Shown here piece by piece: positions 34,848-44,360 of a stretch of 64,000 nt of DNA. This DNA comes from Phycisphaerae bacterium (GTDB lineage: Bacteria; Planctomycetota; Phycisphaerae; SM23-33), in assembly GCA_016782885.1 (NCBI GenBank), contig JADHXQ010000002.1:1-64000 (forward strand). Reading direction: 5' to 3'. The notes beneath the pieces were generated by a model. It had not been told where the DNA came from. It did no database searches and worked only from the letters and a program-made list of their open reading frames with translations. Made by a program: the position numbers and the translations under genes. Every line of letters starts with the position of its first letter. Position 1 is the first letter of the stretch.

Positions 34848-35939
34848 CTAAAATTCGTCGTAGAAGATCCGTTCGTCCGCCAGACCCTTGGCCTGAAGAA
34901 CGCGCGTTACAGCGTCGATCATCGGGGGCGGACCGCACAGGAAAGCCTGTCGCTTTCCGCCATCGGCCTCGATCATCTTGTCGAGAGATAAATGGATGAA
35001 ACCGGTTTCACCATCCCAGTCATCGTCGTCTTTGGGCTCTGACAGCCCGTAGATCACGTGGAAGTTCGGATACCGCCCGGCGAGTTCTTCGTACATGTCA
35101 AGATAGAAGACGTCCTCTTTGGCCCGGCACCCGAAGAACAGCCAGCATGTCCGATCCGGCTGCTCTTTGTACATTGAAATTATGATATTCTTCATCGGCG
35201 CCATACCGGCGCCGCCGCCAACGCAGATCAGTTCGGTCTCGGGGTCCTCGTCGAAGATGAAGTCGCCGTACGGTCCGGTGAATTCGACCGGATCGCCGAC
35301 CTCGAGATTGTGGAGATACGTCGAACCTATGCCCCCGGGAATCAGGCGGACGACCAGTTCAACTTCATTGGTTTCGTATGTCGCCGAACTGATTGAATAC
35401 GCGCGGAAAACCGGCCCGTCAGGCGAGGGGGCCATGATCTGAACGTACTGGCCCGGGCGGGAGAATATCTCGGCCGGTTCGATAAGGCTGAAGCGTATCT
35501 CCTTGATATCGCCCGTCATTGCGGCGGTGCTCTTGACGGTGGCGCTGAAGAGTTTTACGTTCAGCAGGTCCTCGGGGATCCTGACGTTGATATCCTGGCG
35601 GATCTTGACCTGGCAGGCGAGGCGCACGCCGTCGCGCCTTTCTCCTCTCGATATGTAAGGCGTTTCGGTGGGCAGGATCGGACCGCCGCCGTCGAGCACC
35701 TTGATCTTGCAGAATCCGCACGTGCCCTGCCCGCCGCATGCTGACGGAATGAATATCTTCGACTCGATCAGCCCCGAAAGCAGCGACTGGCCTCCCTCGA
35801 CCTCGAGCGATTTTTCGCCGGCGTTGACGTCGATCGTGCAGATTCCGTAATTGACCAGCACGCTCTCGGCGATGGTGAGAAGCACCGCGAGCCCGACGAC
35901 CAGCAGAACCAGAACCAGTATTGACCAGAGAAATACCAT
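34848..35939 (-). CDS. nqrF: Na+-translocating NADH:quinone reductase subunit F
   Basis: NADH-oxidising subunit of Na+-NQR. It has 363 residues, somewhat shorter than the Vibrio protein (about 407). One N-terminal transmembrane helix is followed by a plant-type [2Fe-2S] ferredoxin domain with cysteines in PSACGGQGTCGFCKIKV and LACQVKI. The FAD-binding motif is FRAYSISSATYE, and the NADH domain contains CVGGGAGMAPMKN and AFLCGPPPMIDAV. Electrons pass NADH to FAD to [2Fe-2S] to NqrB/C flavins. It is last in the six-gene operon, 12 bases after nqrE. Confidence 0.95.
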   Translation of the reverse strand: MVFLWSILVLVLLVVGLAVLLTIAESVLVNYGICTIDVNAGEKSLEVEGGQSLLSGLIESKIFIPSACGGQGTCGFCKIKVLDGGGPILPTETPYISRGERRDGVRLACQVKIRQDINVRIPEDLLNVKLFSATVKSTAAMTGDIKEIRFSLIEPAEIFSRPGQYVQIMAPSPDGPVFRAYSISSATYETNEVELVVRLIPGGIGSTYLHNLEVGDPVEFTGPYGDFIFDEDPETELICVGGGAGMAPMKNIIISMYKEQPDRTCWLFFGCRAKEDVFYLDMYEELAGRYPNFHVIYGLSEPKDDDDWDGETGFIHLSLDKMIEADGGKRQAFLCGPPPMIDAVTRVLQAKGLADERIFYDEF

Positions 35940-35951
35940 GAATGCTATCCG

Positions 35952-36539
35952 TCAGATCTTGACCATTCCCGCGAAGCCCATGAAAATCATTGCCATGATC
36001 CCGGTTATTATCATAACGACCGCCACGCCCTTGAACGGTCTGGGAACGTCGCTGTAGGTCATCTTCTGCCTGAGCCCCGCCATCAACACAATCGCCAGCA
36101 TCCAGCCCACGCCGCCGCCGAACCCGAACGCCACCGACTGAAGGAACCCGTAGTGCCTCGTGATCATCAGCAGCGAAGCGCCCAGGATCGCGCAGTTGAC
36201 GGTGATCAGCGGGAGGAAGATACCAAGCGCGTGGTACAGCGTCGGGCTGAACCGCTCGACGAACATCTCGACGAACTGCACAAACGCCGCGATCACCGCG
36301 ATAGCGATAATGAACCAGAGATGCTCTATCCCCAGGGGGATCAGGACGTAAGTGTAGATGCACCAGTTAAGCGCCGCGGTGCAGATCATCACGAACACAA
36401 CGGCCGTTCCCAGCCCCAAAGCCGTGCCCACCTGGCGGGAACATGCCAAAAACGAGCACATGCCCAGGAAGTTCGTCAGCAGGATGTTGCTGGTGAAGAT
36501 CGAGGCGATCAGGATTACCCAGGGTGATACCTCACTCAT
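35952..36539 (-). CDS. nqrE: Na+-translocating NADH:quinone reductase subunit E
   Basis: Integral membrane subunit of 195 residues with six predicted helices. NqrE and NqrD form an inverted pair that shares an iron centre through conserved cysteines; here they appear in LGMCSFLACS and ITVNCAILGASLL. Length and motifs are standard. The ATG overlaps the nqrD stop by four bases. Confidence 0.96.
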   Translation of the reverse strand: MSEVSPWVILIASIFTSNILLTNFLGMCSFLACSRQVGTALGLGTAVVFVMICTAALNWCIYTYVLIPLGIEHLWFIIAIAVIAAFVQFVEMFVERFSPTLYHALGIFLPLITVNCAILGASLLMITRHYGFLQSVAFGFGGGVGWMLAIVLMAGLRQKMTYSDVPRPFKGVAVVMIITGIMAMIFMGFAGMVKI

Positions 36540-37216
36540 GGCGAAGTCTCCTTGTCTGGATCGTTAGCGCCGCTCATGTAGTTGTAAAGTGCGATCAGGA
36601 ATCCCAGTGTGATAAAGGCGCCCGGCGCCAGTATCATCACCACATTCTGCGGATACCAGCCTTTGTTGGCGACGGTCTCCATAATCGTGTATCCGAACAA
36701 CTGGCCCGCGCCCAGCAGCTCGCGGAAGAAGCCCACCGAGCAGAGGACTATCGTGTAGCCGATCCCGTTGGCGAAACCGTCGAGCATCGATACTACCGGC
36801 GGGTTTTGCAGGGCGAAGGCTTCGGCGCGCCCCATGACGATGCAGTTCGTGATGATCAGCCCCACGTACGGGCCCAACTGCTCGGACATCTCGAAGTAGA
36901 ATGCCTTCAGCAGCAGGTCGAATATGATTACGAACGTCGCGATGATTGCGACTTCCGCGATCATCCTGACCCGGCGGGGCGTTACGTCGCGCAGCAGCGA
37001 AACAAAGAGGTTCGACCCGACACACACGAACGTCAGGGCGATACTCATCACCAGGGAGTTCATCAGCGTGGTGGTCACCGCCAGCGCCGAGCAGATACCC
37101 AGAATCTGGATGGCGATGGGGTTGGTCACCCACACGCCGGCCTTGAAGGTCTCTTTACCCTTACCGCAGCATATACCGCTTCCGCAACCGCCGATTGGCG
37201 CCGGGCTATTGGCCAT
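36536..37216 (-). CDS. nqrD: Na+-translocating NADH:quinone reductase subunit D
   Basis: Six-helix membrane subunit of 226 residues, partner of NqrE. Conserved iron-ligand cysteines are in ILGICSALAVT and IITNCIVMGRAEAFA. The N-terminus has an extra segment with CGSGICCGKGKET, which is not typical of the Vibrio protein and adds three cysteines. The start overlaps nqrC by 11 bases. It lies in the conserved operon order A-B-C-D-E-F. Confidence 0.95.
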   Translation of the reverse strand: MANSPAPIGGCGSGICCGKGKETFKAGVWVTNPIAIQILGICSALAVTTTLMNSLVMSIALTFVCVGSNLFVSLLRDVTPRRVRMIAEVAIIATFVIIFDLLLKAFYFEMSEQLGPYVGLIITNCIVMGRAEAFALQNPPVVSMLDGFANGIGYTIVLCSVGFFRELLGAGQLFGYTIMETVANKGWYPQNVVMILAPGAFITLGFLIALYNYMSGANDPDKETSP

Positions 37217-37862
37217 CTGGCACCCCCGGCAGTTTTCCTGCGGTTTTGGCTTTGGCGATCTTGTTGATAAGCTTGTTAAGCATATCCTTAACCTTGCCGC
37301 TTGTTATTGAGGCGCCGGTTATCGCGTCTATTTCGTTGCTCTGATGATTTGTGCCCGCCCGCTTGATGAGTATTCCAGGCTTTCCGGAACTGTCGTATAT
37401 GCTCTTTCCTCGGAATCCGTTCTGGAAGGGGGCTTTGGCTATTTTGGCGCCCAGACCGGGTGTCTCTTCCTGCTTGTAGAACGTGACGCGGTATATTGTC
37501 TTCAGGTCCGCCTTGAGGCAGAGCAGGCCTTCGATGGGTTTCCACATGCCATCGCCTTCAAACGTTATCGCCCAAAGCCGTCCGTGTTCGGGGTGGTCGC
37601 TGAAGTAAACGTGTCTGGCACCGTAGAGCGCGGCGCGGTCAGTGTCTTCCTTAACCTTCTGCTCGCGAATCTTGACGATCTCTTTGGCCGATGCGTTCGC
37701 ATCGAAAGAAATACCAAGAACCGTCATGATATTCCTGTCCTTTTTGGCCGCCAGGTTATCATCGTAGGCTTCTTTCGTCAGTGCATTTACCGCCGTCAGC
37801 GCCGTTGCGCAGACCAGAGCAAGCAATGCGGCGTACACGATCGTGTAGAGGTTACTTTTCAT
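37206..37862 (-). CDS. nqrC: Na+-translocating NADH:quinone reductase subunit C
   Basis: Periplasmic flavoprotein subunit of 218 residues with one N-terminal helix (LYTIVYAALLALVCATALTAV). FMN is attached to a threonine in the motif seen here as DAITGASITSGKV; the attachment needs the flavin transferase ApbE, which is not in the window. Upstream ETPGLGAKIAK is also conserved. It overlaps nqrB and nqrD by 11 bases each. Confidence 0.95.
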   Translation of the reverse strand: MKSNLYTIVYAALLALVCATALTAVNALTKEAYDDNLAAKKDRNIMTVLGISFDANASAKEIVKIREQKVKEDTDRAALYGARHVYFSDHPEHGRLWAITFEGDGMWKPIEGLLCLKADLKTIYRVTFYKQEETPGLGAKIAKAPFQNGFRGKSIYDSSGKPGILIKRAGTNHQSNEIDAITGASITSGKVKDMLNKLINKIAKAKTAGKLPGVPDGQ

Positions 37863-38934
37863 TACGCAACCCCCTTACGTGCATGGCGATGAACACCTCG
37901 TCGATTATCGGGGCAAACATATTGCCCGTCAGAATCGCGAACATCATTCCTTCGAACAGCGGTGTTTTCAATCGTATCAGGGCGGTTGCTATCCCGATCA
38001 ACGCGCCGTAGACAAACTTCCCGCCGTTGGTCATCGGGCTCGATACCGGATCGGTGGCCATGAAAAACGCTCCGAGCAGGAGTCCGCCCGCCAGGTAATG
38101 CCACACCACCAACTGCATATCTCCACCGACCAGCACTACCGTCATAACGCCGAATCCGACCAGTAACGGAATTACCGTCCGCCAACTCGCCACACCGAAA
38201 ATCAACAGAAGTACGCCGCCCAGAATGAGCGCCAATGCCGATGTCTCGCCCGCGCAGCCAAGGACGTTTCCATAAAAAAGGTCGCTGAGGGGCGCGAATT
38301 TGGGTATTTCAGCCGCCGCGTCGTACAATGGAGTGGCTTGTGAGACAGCGTCGACGGATGTTTCGGCGTACTGTCCTAATCGCCCGAACCAACCGCCGCC
38401 CGGTTCGATCCAGGCTCCGCCCATTTCCCCGCCGTAACTCAACAGCAGGAAACACCTTCCGACGAGCGCCGGATTGAACAGGTTTCGTCCGGTCCCGCCG
38501 AAGATCTCCTTGCCCACCAGAACACCGAACATCACACCGACCGCGACCATCCACAATGGAAGGCCCGGCGGTAGTATAAGCGGGAACAGCAGCCCGGTAA
38601 CGAGGAAGCCCTCGTTGATCTCTTCTTTGCGAATCACCGCAAACGCCACTTCCACCGCTCCGCCCGCCATGTAAGAAACCATGATCATCGGCAGCATTCG
38701 CCATCCGAAGAAGTAGAACGACGCCATCGTGCATGGGATCAATGCGATGATAACCATCGACATATAACGCTTCACGTCCAGCGGATCGCGGGCGTGTGGG
38801 GCGAGCTTGCTCTGGGTCAGGGGGTTGAACATGAACGCGTCGATCGCGTCGAACAGCGGTTTGAGTGCGCTCAGCGATCCGCCCTTCTGAAATGTCGGGC
38901 GGGCTTTGTCCAGGAGGTTGGCCAGGAACTTCAT
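37852..38934 (-). CDS. nqrB: Na+-translocating NADH:quinone reductase subunit B
   Basis: Main membrane subunit of 360 residues with about ten helices, part of the Na+ path and the quinone site. The covalent-FMN motif resembles GCAGETSALALILGG. GKEIFGGTGRNLFNPALVGR and FMATDPVSSPMTNGGKFVYG are highly conserved NqrB/RnfD segments. It overlaps nqrA by four bases. Confidence 0.96.
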   Translation of the reverse strand: MKFLANLLDKARPTFQKGGSLSALKPLFDAIDAFMFNPLTQSKLAPHARDPLDVKRYMSMVIIALIPCTMASFYFFGWRMLPMIMVSYMAGGAVEVAFAVIRKEEINEGFLVTGLLFPLILPPGLPLWMVAVGVMFGVLVGKEIFGGTGRNLFNPALVGRCFLLLSYGGEMGGAWIEPGGGWFGRLGQYAETSVDAVSQATPLYDAAAEIPKFAPLSDLFYGNVLGCAGETSALALILGGVLLLIFGVASWRTVIPLLVGFGVMTVVLVGGDMQLVVWHYLAGGLLLGAFFMATDPVSSPMTNGGKFVYGALIGIATALIRLKTPLFEGMMFAILTGNMFAPIIDEVFIAMHVRGLRNEK

Positions 38935-40358
38935 GCCACATCCTCCTCTTGGTTCTCTTGGGCCGCTTGTTCTTCCGGTTCCTCAGCAGGGGGGCCCAGT
39001 TCCTCGGCGATTCTCACCTTGGCGCGGACTAATTCGTCGTACAGATCGATTTTCGACGGGCAGATATACGAGCACAGCCCGCATTCGGCGCAGAGGTCGG
39101 TTCTGAGCCTCTGGGCCTGTTCGAGTTCGTCGCTGAATAGGTATTTGTGTATGGCGTTGGGCATTATGCCCGCCGGGCAGACGGTGACGCACTGTCCGCA
39201 TGCCACACAGGGGCGCCTCTCGCCGCGAAGCGACGTGCTGAGATTCTCTCCAAACGCCTTTTTCAGGGTGCTGGTGAAGCACTTGCTGAACGATCGCCTG
39301 TCGCACCCGAGACGAAGCCATCCAAACATCTCACGCACGGTGGGCGTTTCCAGGACGGTCAGGCCGGAACATTCGGTATCGATTCCCGCCTGGTCTTCAG
39401 TGATTTGGGTACCTGTAAGGATTCCGCCGTTGACCACGCGCACGTTGTCGTCTTGCGTCAGGCGTCCGGCGATGATTTTGTCGATCGGGTAGCCCACCGG
39501 GACTTCCAGATGCAGGGGATCTTTTACCACCGGACCGGCCAGGGAGATTATCCGGCTCGTGCAGGGGCGGTTTAGAGTCAGGGCGCGGTCGAAGGCGATA
39601 ACACCGGCTGCCGGAATGAACCAGACGGTCTCGTCGCCCTCGGTAAACAGGCCCAGATGCCTGGCGAGCAGCGTTTGATTATCGAAGGGATACCGCATCT
39701 GCAGGGGCACTTCGGAGAGTTTCAACCAGGCGTGCCCGCGGATGGTCTTCTGGATATCCTGGGCCAGCTCGAGTTTCACATTGGGCAGGACAAGGTGAAT
39801 CGCCTGATACTCAAGCAGCGACTGGAGATGTTCGAGACCGCGGACGAGTTCATTGATGCTGCCGGTGCATATGGCGCTGCCCCTGGCGACGAAAGGCTCA
39901 AGATGCACCGTCGAGACGATTACCGCGCTGGGCGTGCCATCGGGATCCGCCACCTGGTGCGTGCGGGCGTTGCTGACAAACTGCCACGCTCCCAGTTCCA
40001 GGAGCTTGCGGCGCTTTTCGGCGGCCTGACCGGAATCGTACGGTACGTGGGTCGGAAGTTCAGGATCGGGCGCCGGGTCGGGAGGGCAGTTGAGGTTCTC
40101 TATGACGATGTGTCCGTCAAGCCGCGAAAGCCCCGCCGTCCCGCCGCAGGGCGCCAGCAGCGGGACCGAGAAAGCCTCGGGATCAACAGCCAGCGTCTGA
40201 CCGCTGCTTACGCTGTCGCCATCGGCGACACGAAGCTCGCTGAATTTCAAGTGTCTGCTGTGCAAGGGTATACACAGCTTCTCGGGCGGGGAGAGTTTCT
40301 CGACGACCCCGGAAGGACCGCCGATGAGATTCACGTTGTATCCGCCTCTTGGCTTCAT
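38931..40358 (-). CDS. nqrA: Na+-NQR subunit A with two C-terminal [4Fe-4S]-type motifs
   Basis: Soluble/peripheral subunit of 475 residues at the head of the nqr operon. The N-terminal RnfC-like barrel begins KPRGGYNVNLIGGP. Unusually, the C-terminus contains two complete ferredoxin-type motifs: CVACGQCVTVCPAG (Cys384, 387, 390, 394) and CAECGLCSYICPSK (Cys423, 426, 429, 433). Vibrio-type NqrA retains only a degenerate trace of the second, whereas RnfC has both. The neighbours include a true NqrF, so this is an NQR operon. The two clusters are predicted from cysteine spacing only. An acidic tail follows. Confidence 0.92.
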   Translation of the reverse strand: MKPRGGYNVNLIGGPSGVVEKLSPPEKLCIPLHSRHLKFSELRVADGDSVSSGQTLAVDPEAFSVPLLAPCGGTAGLSRLDGHIVIENLNCPPDPAPDPELPTHVPYDSGQAAEKRRKLLELGAWQFVSNARTHQVADPDGTPSAVIVSTVHLEPFVARGSAICTGSINELVRGLEHLQSLLEYQAIHLVLPNVKLELAQDIQKTIRGHAWLKLSEVPLQMRYPFDNQTLLARHLGLFTEGDETVWFIPAAGVIAFDRALTLNRPCTSRIISLAGPVVKDPLHLEVPVGYPIDKIIAGRLTQDDNVRVVNGGILTGTQITEDQAGIDTECSGLTVLETPTVREMFGWLRLGCDRRSFSKCFTSTLKKAFGENLSTSLRGERRPCVACGQCVTVCPAGIMPNAIHKYLFSDELEQAQRLRTDLCAECGLCSYICPSKIDLYDELVRAKVRIAEELGPPAEEPEEQAAQENQEEDVA

Positions 40359-40406
40359 GTGAGTCGTTTTTTCCTGATCGAGTTAAGAGCGTCCTGTCAA
40401 CCGGTT

Positions 40407-41288
40407 TCACGTCAGTGAATCTTCCCAAACGATCAAATCCTGGTTAAGAAGTTGCTGGAAAAGCGGTTGTATATCTTCGACGAGGTAGCGGCTGATGGCG
40501 TCTTCGGCCTGGGCCCATCCGGCGAGTTGATGTACCGCGGATTCGCACAGGCGGTGTACTTTGCTATGGAGCACGTCCCGCTCCTCGCGGGCGAGGGTGA
40601 ACTTGCCCCTGCGCTGGTCCGTTCCGAGTGTCTTGCCCGCGATATTTTCGTCACCGATACGGTCCAGCAGATCGTCAGCCAACTGGTAGGCTGTTCCGAT
40701 CAGGTATCCCGCCTCTTCGAGGGCCATTTCCAGGTCTCGGTCCTCCCGGCCGCAGACGCCGGCGACGAAGGCGAAGAGCGGGCCTGTCTTTCCGCGGGCG
40801 AGTTCCAGGCAGGTCGATTCGTCGAGAATCGTGCCCCTGAGCATCAGTTCGCCTTTGGCTTCGGCGGTGATGACCTCCTTGAGCTTGGCAAGGAATTTCG
40901 TGAGGTATCTTCCGCCATCGGTTCCCATGACCAGTTCGATGGCTTCGCACAGAAGTATGTCCCCGATCAACACCGCTCCCGAGGCACCTGTTACGCGCCA
41001 CAGAGACGGCAGACCGCGTCTGACCTCAGCGTTGTCGATAACGTCGTCGTGACAGAGGCTGGCGGTATGCGCAAGTTCGATTGCCGCCGAAAGCTGCGCC
41101 GCATCAGACCAGTCATCGGCGCCCGGAATGCCCTCGATAAGCCTGCCGGCAAGGCGGGAGCGCAGCATTTTACCGGGCATCATCCGGCTTACGTCGAGAT
41201 CGATGAGGCTGGAGGCCAGCTTGCCCACGCGCGTAACGATAATTTCATGCACGCAGGCGAGAAACTCATCGGCGGTTGGTGAAATCAT
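40407..41288 (-). CDS. Polyprenyl diphosphate synthase
   Basis: Chain-elongating trans-prenyltransferase of 293 residues. The first aspartate-rich motif is LCHDDVIDNAEVRRG and the second is QLADDLLDRIGDE, both needed for Mg2+-diphosphate binding. GKMLRSRL supplies the conserved N-terminal basic region. It lies 48 bases upstream of nqrA on the same strand, so it may make the isoprenoid tail of the quinone used by Na+-NQR (inference). ATG 41288 is preferred over an in-frame TTG at 41297. Product chain length cannot be read with confidence. Confidence 0.9.
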   Translation of the reverse strand: MISPTADEFLACVHEIIVTRVGKLASSLIDLDVSRMMPGKMLRSRLAGRLIEGIPGADDWSDAAQLSAAIELAHTASLCHDDVIDNAEVRRGLPSLWRVTGASGAVLIGDILLCEAIELVMGTDGGRYLTKFLAKLKEVITAEAKGELMLRGTILDESTCLELARGKTGPLFAFVAGVCGREDRDLEMALEEAGYLIGTAYQLADDLLDRIGDENIAGKTLGTDQRRGKFTLAREERDVLHSKVHRLCESAVHQLAGWAQAEDAISRYLVEDIQPLFQQLLNQDLIVWEDSLT

Positions 41289-41426
41289 TGCCTTCAATCC
41301 ACTCTTCTCTGTTCAGCACCACATTGTCCGGCAATGACCCGTATATCGAGCAAGCCGATCAAGTTTCCCGTGATTCTCCGGGGGCGGGCATTCTACGCAT
41401 ATCGCCGTCGGCATGTCAAGCGTCAA

Positions 41427-44360
41427 TTATGGTCCGGCGAATCCGGTATACAGGCCCCCGAAGTCTGTCGGGTAGTCCACGGGCCTGGCGCCGGGCATGT
41501 CAACTCGCGGATTGTCGTCGAGGGCTTTCTTCCCGGCCTGGAGTGCCTTGAGAATCGCCACGTACCTCGGGTCTGATTTGCTCTTGAAAGGGGCTTTAGC
41601 GTCGTCAGCAGCCATGCCTCCGGCGGATTTCGCCAGCGACGCGGTCAGCAGGCGGCTGGATTCGGGGCGGGTCAGGTTGACATCGGTGACGCCCATGCGG
41701 ACTTTGACGCGCGCGGACTTGATTGCCGATCTGAGGCTTTTCATCCATGGACCGCTCCAGAGGTCTCGCGAGCCCGGCGTTCCCGGGCGGGTATTGTCGT
41801 ACGTGGCGTAATAGGGGCAGTTGGCGTCGATCCAGGCGTAGATTATCCGGCGGTCGTTGTCCGCCATCTTTGTCATCTTCACCTTCTCGCCATGATCGCT
41901 TTCGATGAGCCTGGTGAGTTTGCTGACGTGCGAACCGGTTTCCATCGGCTTGAAGTTATCGGTCAGGCCCTGGTTGATGTAGATATAATGCACCTGCCTT
42001 GAGGCCAGCAGGTTGTCGTATGCCATGTTGAAATACTGTGTCTTGTCGCCCGAGAGGTCCATCTTGCCCGTGGGCGCCGCGCCGCTGTGACACTTTCCGC
42101 AGTACTTGTCGAGTACGGGCTGGACGTGTCTGGCGAAGCTGATCGGCTCGGGCTTGCCCCATGGCGGGGGTTTGATCTCCGAGGGGGCGCGCCTGAAGGC
42201 GATCCGCCTGGTGACCGGGGCGGTTACGTTTCTCGGTTCGTGGCATCCGATGCAGCTCTGGCGCTCGCCGGGCATGATCTGCGTGGTCGAGCCCATGCGA
42301 ATGATCTCCTTACCGTCCGCATCGACGGCCTGGAAGTACAGTTCGCATCCGCTGGGGGCCTTGAAATGCGCCGACCCGTCGGCTTCGATTGGCACCGTAC
42401 CGAAGCAGGTCTTGACGTAGTACGATGTGCGGGCGATTACCGGGTCGTGGTCGTACACCCGCCGCCCGCGCATGTTGCACCGCTTGGGGACCTGGGTCAT
42501 GATGCGGATTTCCTTGACCGTTCCGCGCTTGATTCCCTTGTCGACCAGTCCGATGTTAACGTCCGAGACGAAGAAGGTACCGTAATTTTCCTTCGAGGGC
42601 GGTATCGGGAGGATTATCTTCGGGACCTTGCGCGGCGCCAGCGGTACGGGATTGAAACACGAAATTTTTGGGTCCTCGCAGACCATCGTCCTGTTGCCTT
42701 TGGCGTCCAGCGCGTAGATTCGATACCGCCCCGGTCCGCCTCTTGCCGGTCCGCCGTACGCCGTCACGAACAGGTCGCTCGTGACGGGCCAGGGGTCGCG
42801 GAACGCCCAATACCACTGCCTGTCGCCCGGTCCGCCGCCGGAGTGGACCTTCTTGCTCGGCCCGTAGAAGTATTCCGGCGTGATGTTCGTAATGGCAGCC
42901 GGGTTCTCCGTGCCCAGCGACCGGTCGATTATCCCGATCGCGCCAACGGGGTTTCCGTGATGCGGTCCGAGAGTAGCGAGTACCTTCTGCGTACCGGGGA
43001 TCTGCTTGGCCTGCCAGATCGTGTTGGGGTTGGTGATCGTATTTCCGTAGAACAGTTGCACTCGCGTCCCGTCGGGGTTGACCGTCCAGAGGCTCTGGAG
43101 GGTGAACAGGCTCTTGTCGAGATACTCCCACCGCATGAACAGTATCGACCCGTCGTCCATCACGTAGGGCGACATGCCGGCCAGCGTGCTGAATTCGATC
43201 CGCCTGATATCGCTGCCGTCGGCGTTCATCGTGAACAAGGCTGAGGCGAGCCCCGGTTGGCACATCGAGTAGCTCTTGCCCCGCGTCGAGGTGAACGTTA
43301 TCCGCCCGTCGGGCAGGTATACCGGGTGGACGTCGTGGAACCGCCCGGTGGTTATCTGCCTCAGACCGCTCCCGTCGACATTGATCTCGAATATGTGGAA
43401 CGAATCGGGATTGCCCCGATACCCGAGTTTCTTGCCCTTGTCGGCGTCGGTCCTGTTGACCCGCATCCACGAGAACAGCAGCTTCTTCGCGTCGTAGGAC
43501 GGGCTCATGTCGTAGACCACCCCGTCGTCGCGGCGGAAGATCTCCTTTTGCCCTTTGTCGGGGCTGGACGCATCGTATGTGTATATCCCGCCGCCGGCCC
43601 GGTAGACCCGCCAGCAGTAGATCGTTCCCACGCCGAACGGTTTGCCGAAGTGGTGGCGCTTGACGAATGCGAATGGCCCGCACCCTTTAACCGCCGCAGC
43701 CGCGTCGAAGTCGGAGGAGTTCTTCTCCGTTCCGTCGAGGCGTGCCGGCTTGGGAGCCGGAGCTCGCTTGACTGCGACAGGCTTGGGCTTGCTTTTGGGT
43801 TGGTCCGGGAGTTTCACCAGCGACACGTCGTCGTACCACGCCTGGCCGGTGGATTGGCCCCACCCGCCGAAGAGGCAGTTGATCTGGACCTTGGTCTCGT
43901 TGTTCGTTCTGAACACCCTCGATACTCGCGTCCAATCCTTCGTGCCCGTCACCGCCGGCGTTTCGGAGCCTTTCAGGGCCTGGATGTTGAACATGGCGCC
44001 CTTGGCGCCGCGGATGTCGCGGGTCTTGATCCATCCGGACAGTTCATAGCGCGTATTGGGCTCGAGCTTCACTATCGCGATCCACGCCGCGTCGGCGCCC
44101 TTGTCCGATCGGATCGAGACGCATCGTTTGCCTGTCCTGGCGGACTCTTCGACCCTCCACTGCACGCGGTCTTTCCCGCCCCAGGCCTGTGTTTTCCAAC
44201 CGTGCGCGCCGTTGGCGGATTTGTCCTCGAAGGAGGCGTTCAGAAGGAGGTTTGCGGGCTTTTCGGCGCCCTTGGCGCGTGCCGCCTGAGATGAGACGAG
44301 TATCGCAAAAGTGATAACCGCCAGGGTCAGGGCTTTACGTGTGCAGGTGTGTATAGTCAT
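41427..44360 (-). CDS. Large exported di-heme c / beta-propeller protein, hydrazine synthase alpha-like
   Basis: Exported protein of 977 residues. It has a signal peptide (to about residue 30), then a galactose-binding-like carbohydrate-binding domain (about 35-190, NLLLNASFED... WYDDVSLV), a proline-rich linker, and a TolB/PD40-type propeller (about 240-560, repeats such as GSGLRQITTGRFHDVHPVY and ADGSDIRRIEFSTL). A segment like the hydrazine synthase alpha middle domain follows. Two heme c motifs, CIGCH (703-707) and CGKCH (754-758), sit in a planctomycete-type cytochrome region. Such proteins are common in Planctomycetota that do not make hydrazine, so that activity is not implied. Its role is unknown. 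It is divergent from the sulfatase at 44579. Confidence 0.8.
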   Translation of the reverse strand: MTIHTCTRKALTLAVITFAILVSSQAARAKGAEKPANLLLNASFEDKSANGAHGWKTQAWGGKDRVQWRVEESARTGKRCVSIRSDKGADAAWIAIVKLEPNTRYELSGWIKTRDIRGAKGAMFNIQALKGSETPAVTGTKDWTRVSRVFRTNNETKVQINCLFGGWGQSTGQAWYDDVSLVKLPDQPKSKPKPVAVKRAPAPKPARLDGTEKNSSDFDAAAAVKGCGPFAFVKRHHFGKPFGVGTIYCWRVYRAGGGIYTYDASSPDKGQKEIFRRDDGVVYDMSPSYDAKKLLFSWMRVNRTDADKGKKLGYRGNPDSFHIFEINVDGSGLRQITTGRFHDVHPVYLPDGRITFTSTRGKSYSMCQPGLASALFTMNADGSDIRRIEFSTLAGMSPYVMDDGSILFMRWEYLDKSLFTLQSLWTVNPDGTRVQLFYGNTITNPNTIWQAKQIPGTQKVLATLGPHHGNPVGAIGIIDRSLGTENPAAITNITPEYFYGPSKKVHSGGGPGDRQWYWAFRDPWPVTSDLFVTAYGGPARGGPGRYRIYALDAKGNRTMVCEDPKISCFNPVPLAPRKVPKIILPIPPSKENYGTFFVSDVNIGLVDKGIKRGTVKEIRIMTQVPKRCNMRGRRVYDHDPVIARTSYYVKTCFGTVPIEADGSAHFKAPSGCELYFQAVDADGKEIIRMGSTTQIMPGERQSCIGCHEPRNVTAPVTRRIAFRRAPSEIKPPPWGKPEPISFARHVQPVLDKYCGKCHSGAAPTGKMDLSGDKTQYFNMAYDNLLASRQVHYIYINQGLTDNFKPMETGSHVSKLTRLIESDHGEKVKMTKMADNDRRIIYAWIDANCPYYATYDNTRPGTPGSRDLWSGPWMKSLRSAIKSARVKVRMGVTDVNLTRPESSRLLTASLAKSAGGMAADDAKAPFKSKSDPRYVAILKALQAGKKALDDNPRVDMPGARPVDYPTDFGGLYTGFAGP

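Noticed and set aside
41427-44360. True hydrazine synthase alpha subunit
   Set aside because: The domain order is similar, but no beta/gamma subunits or other anammox genes are in the window, and such proteins are common in non-anammox planctomycetes.
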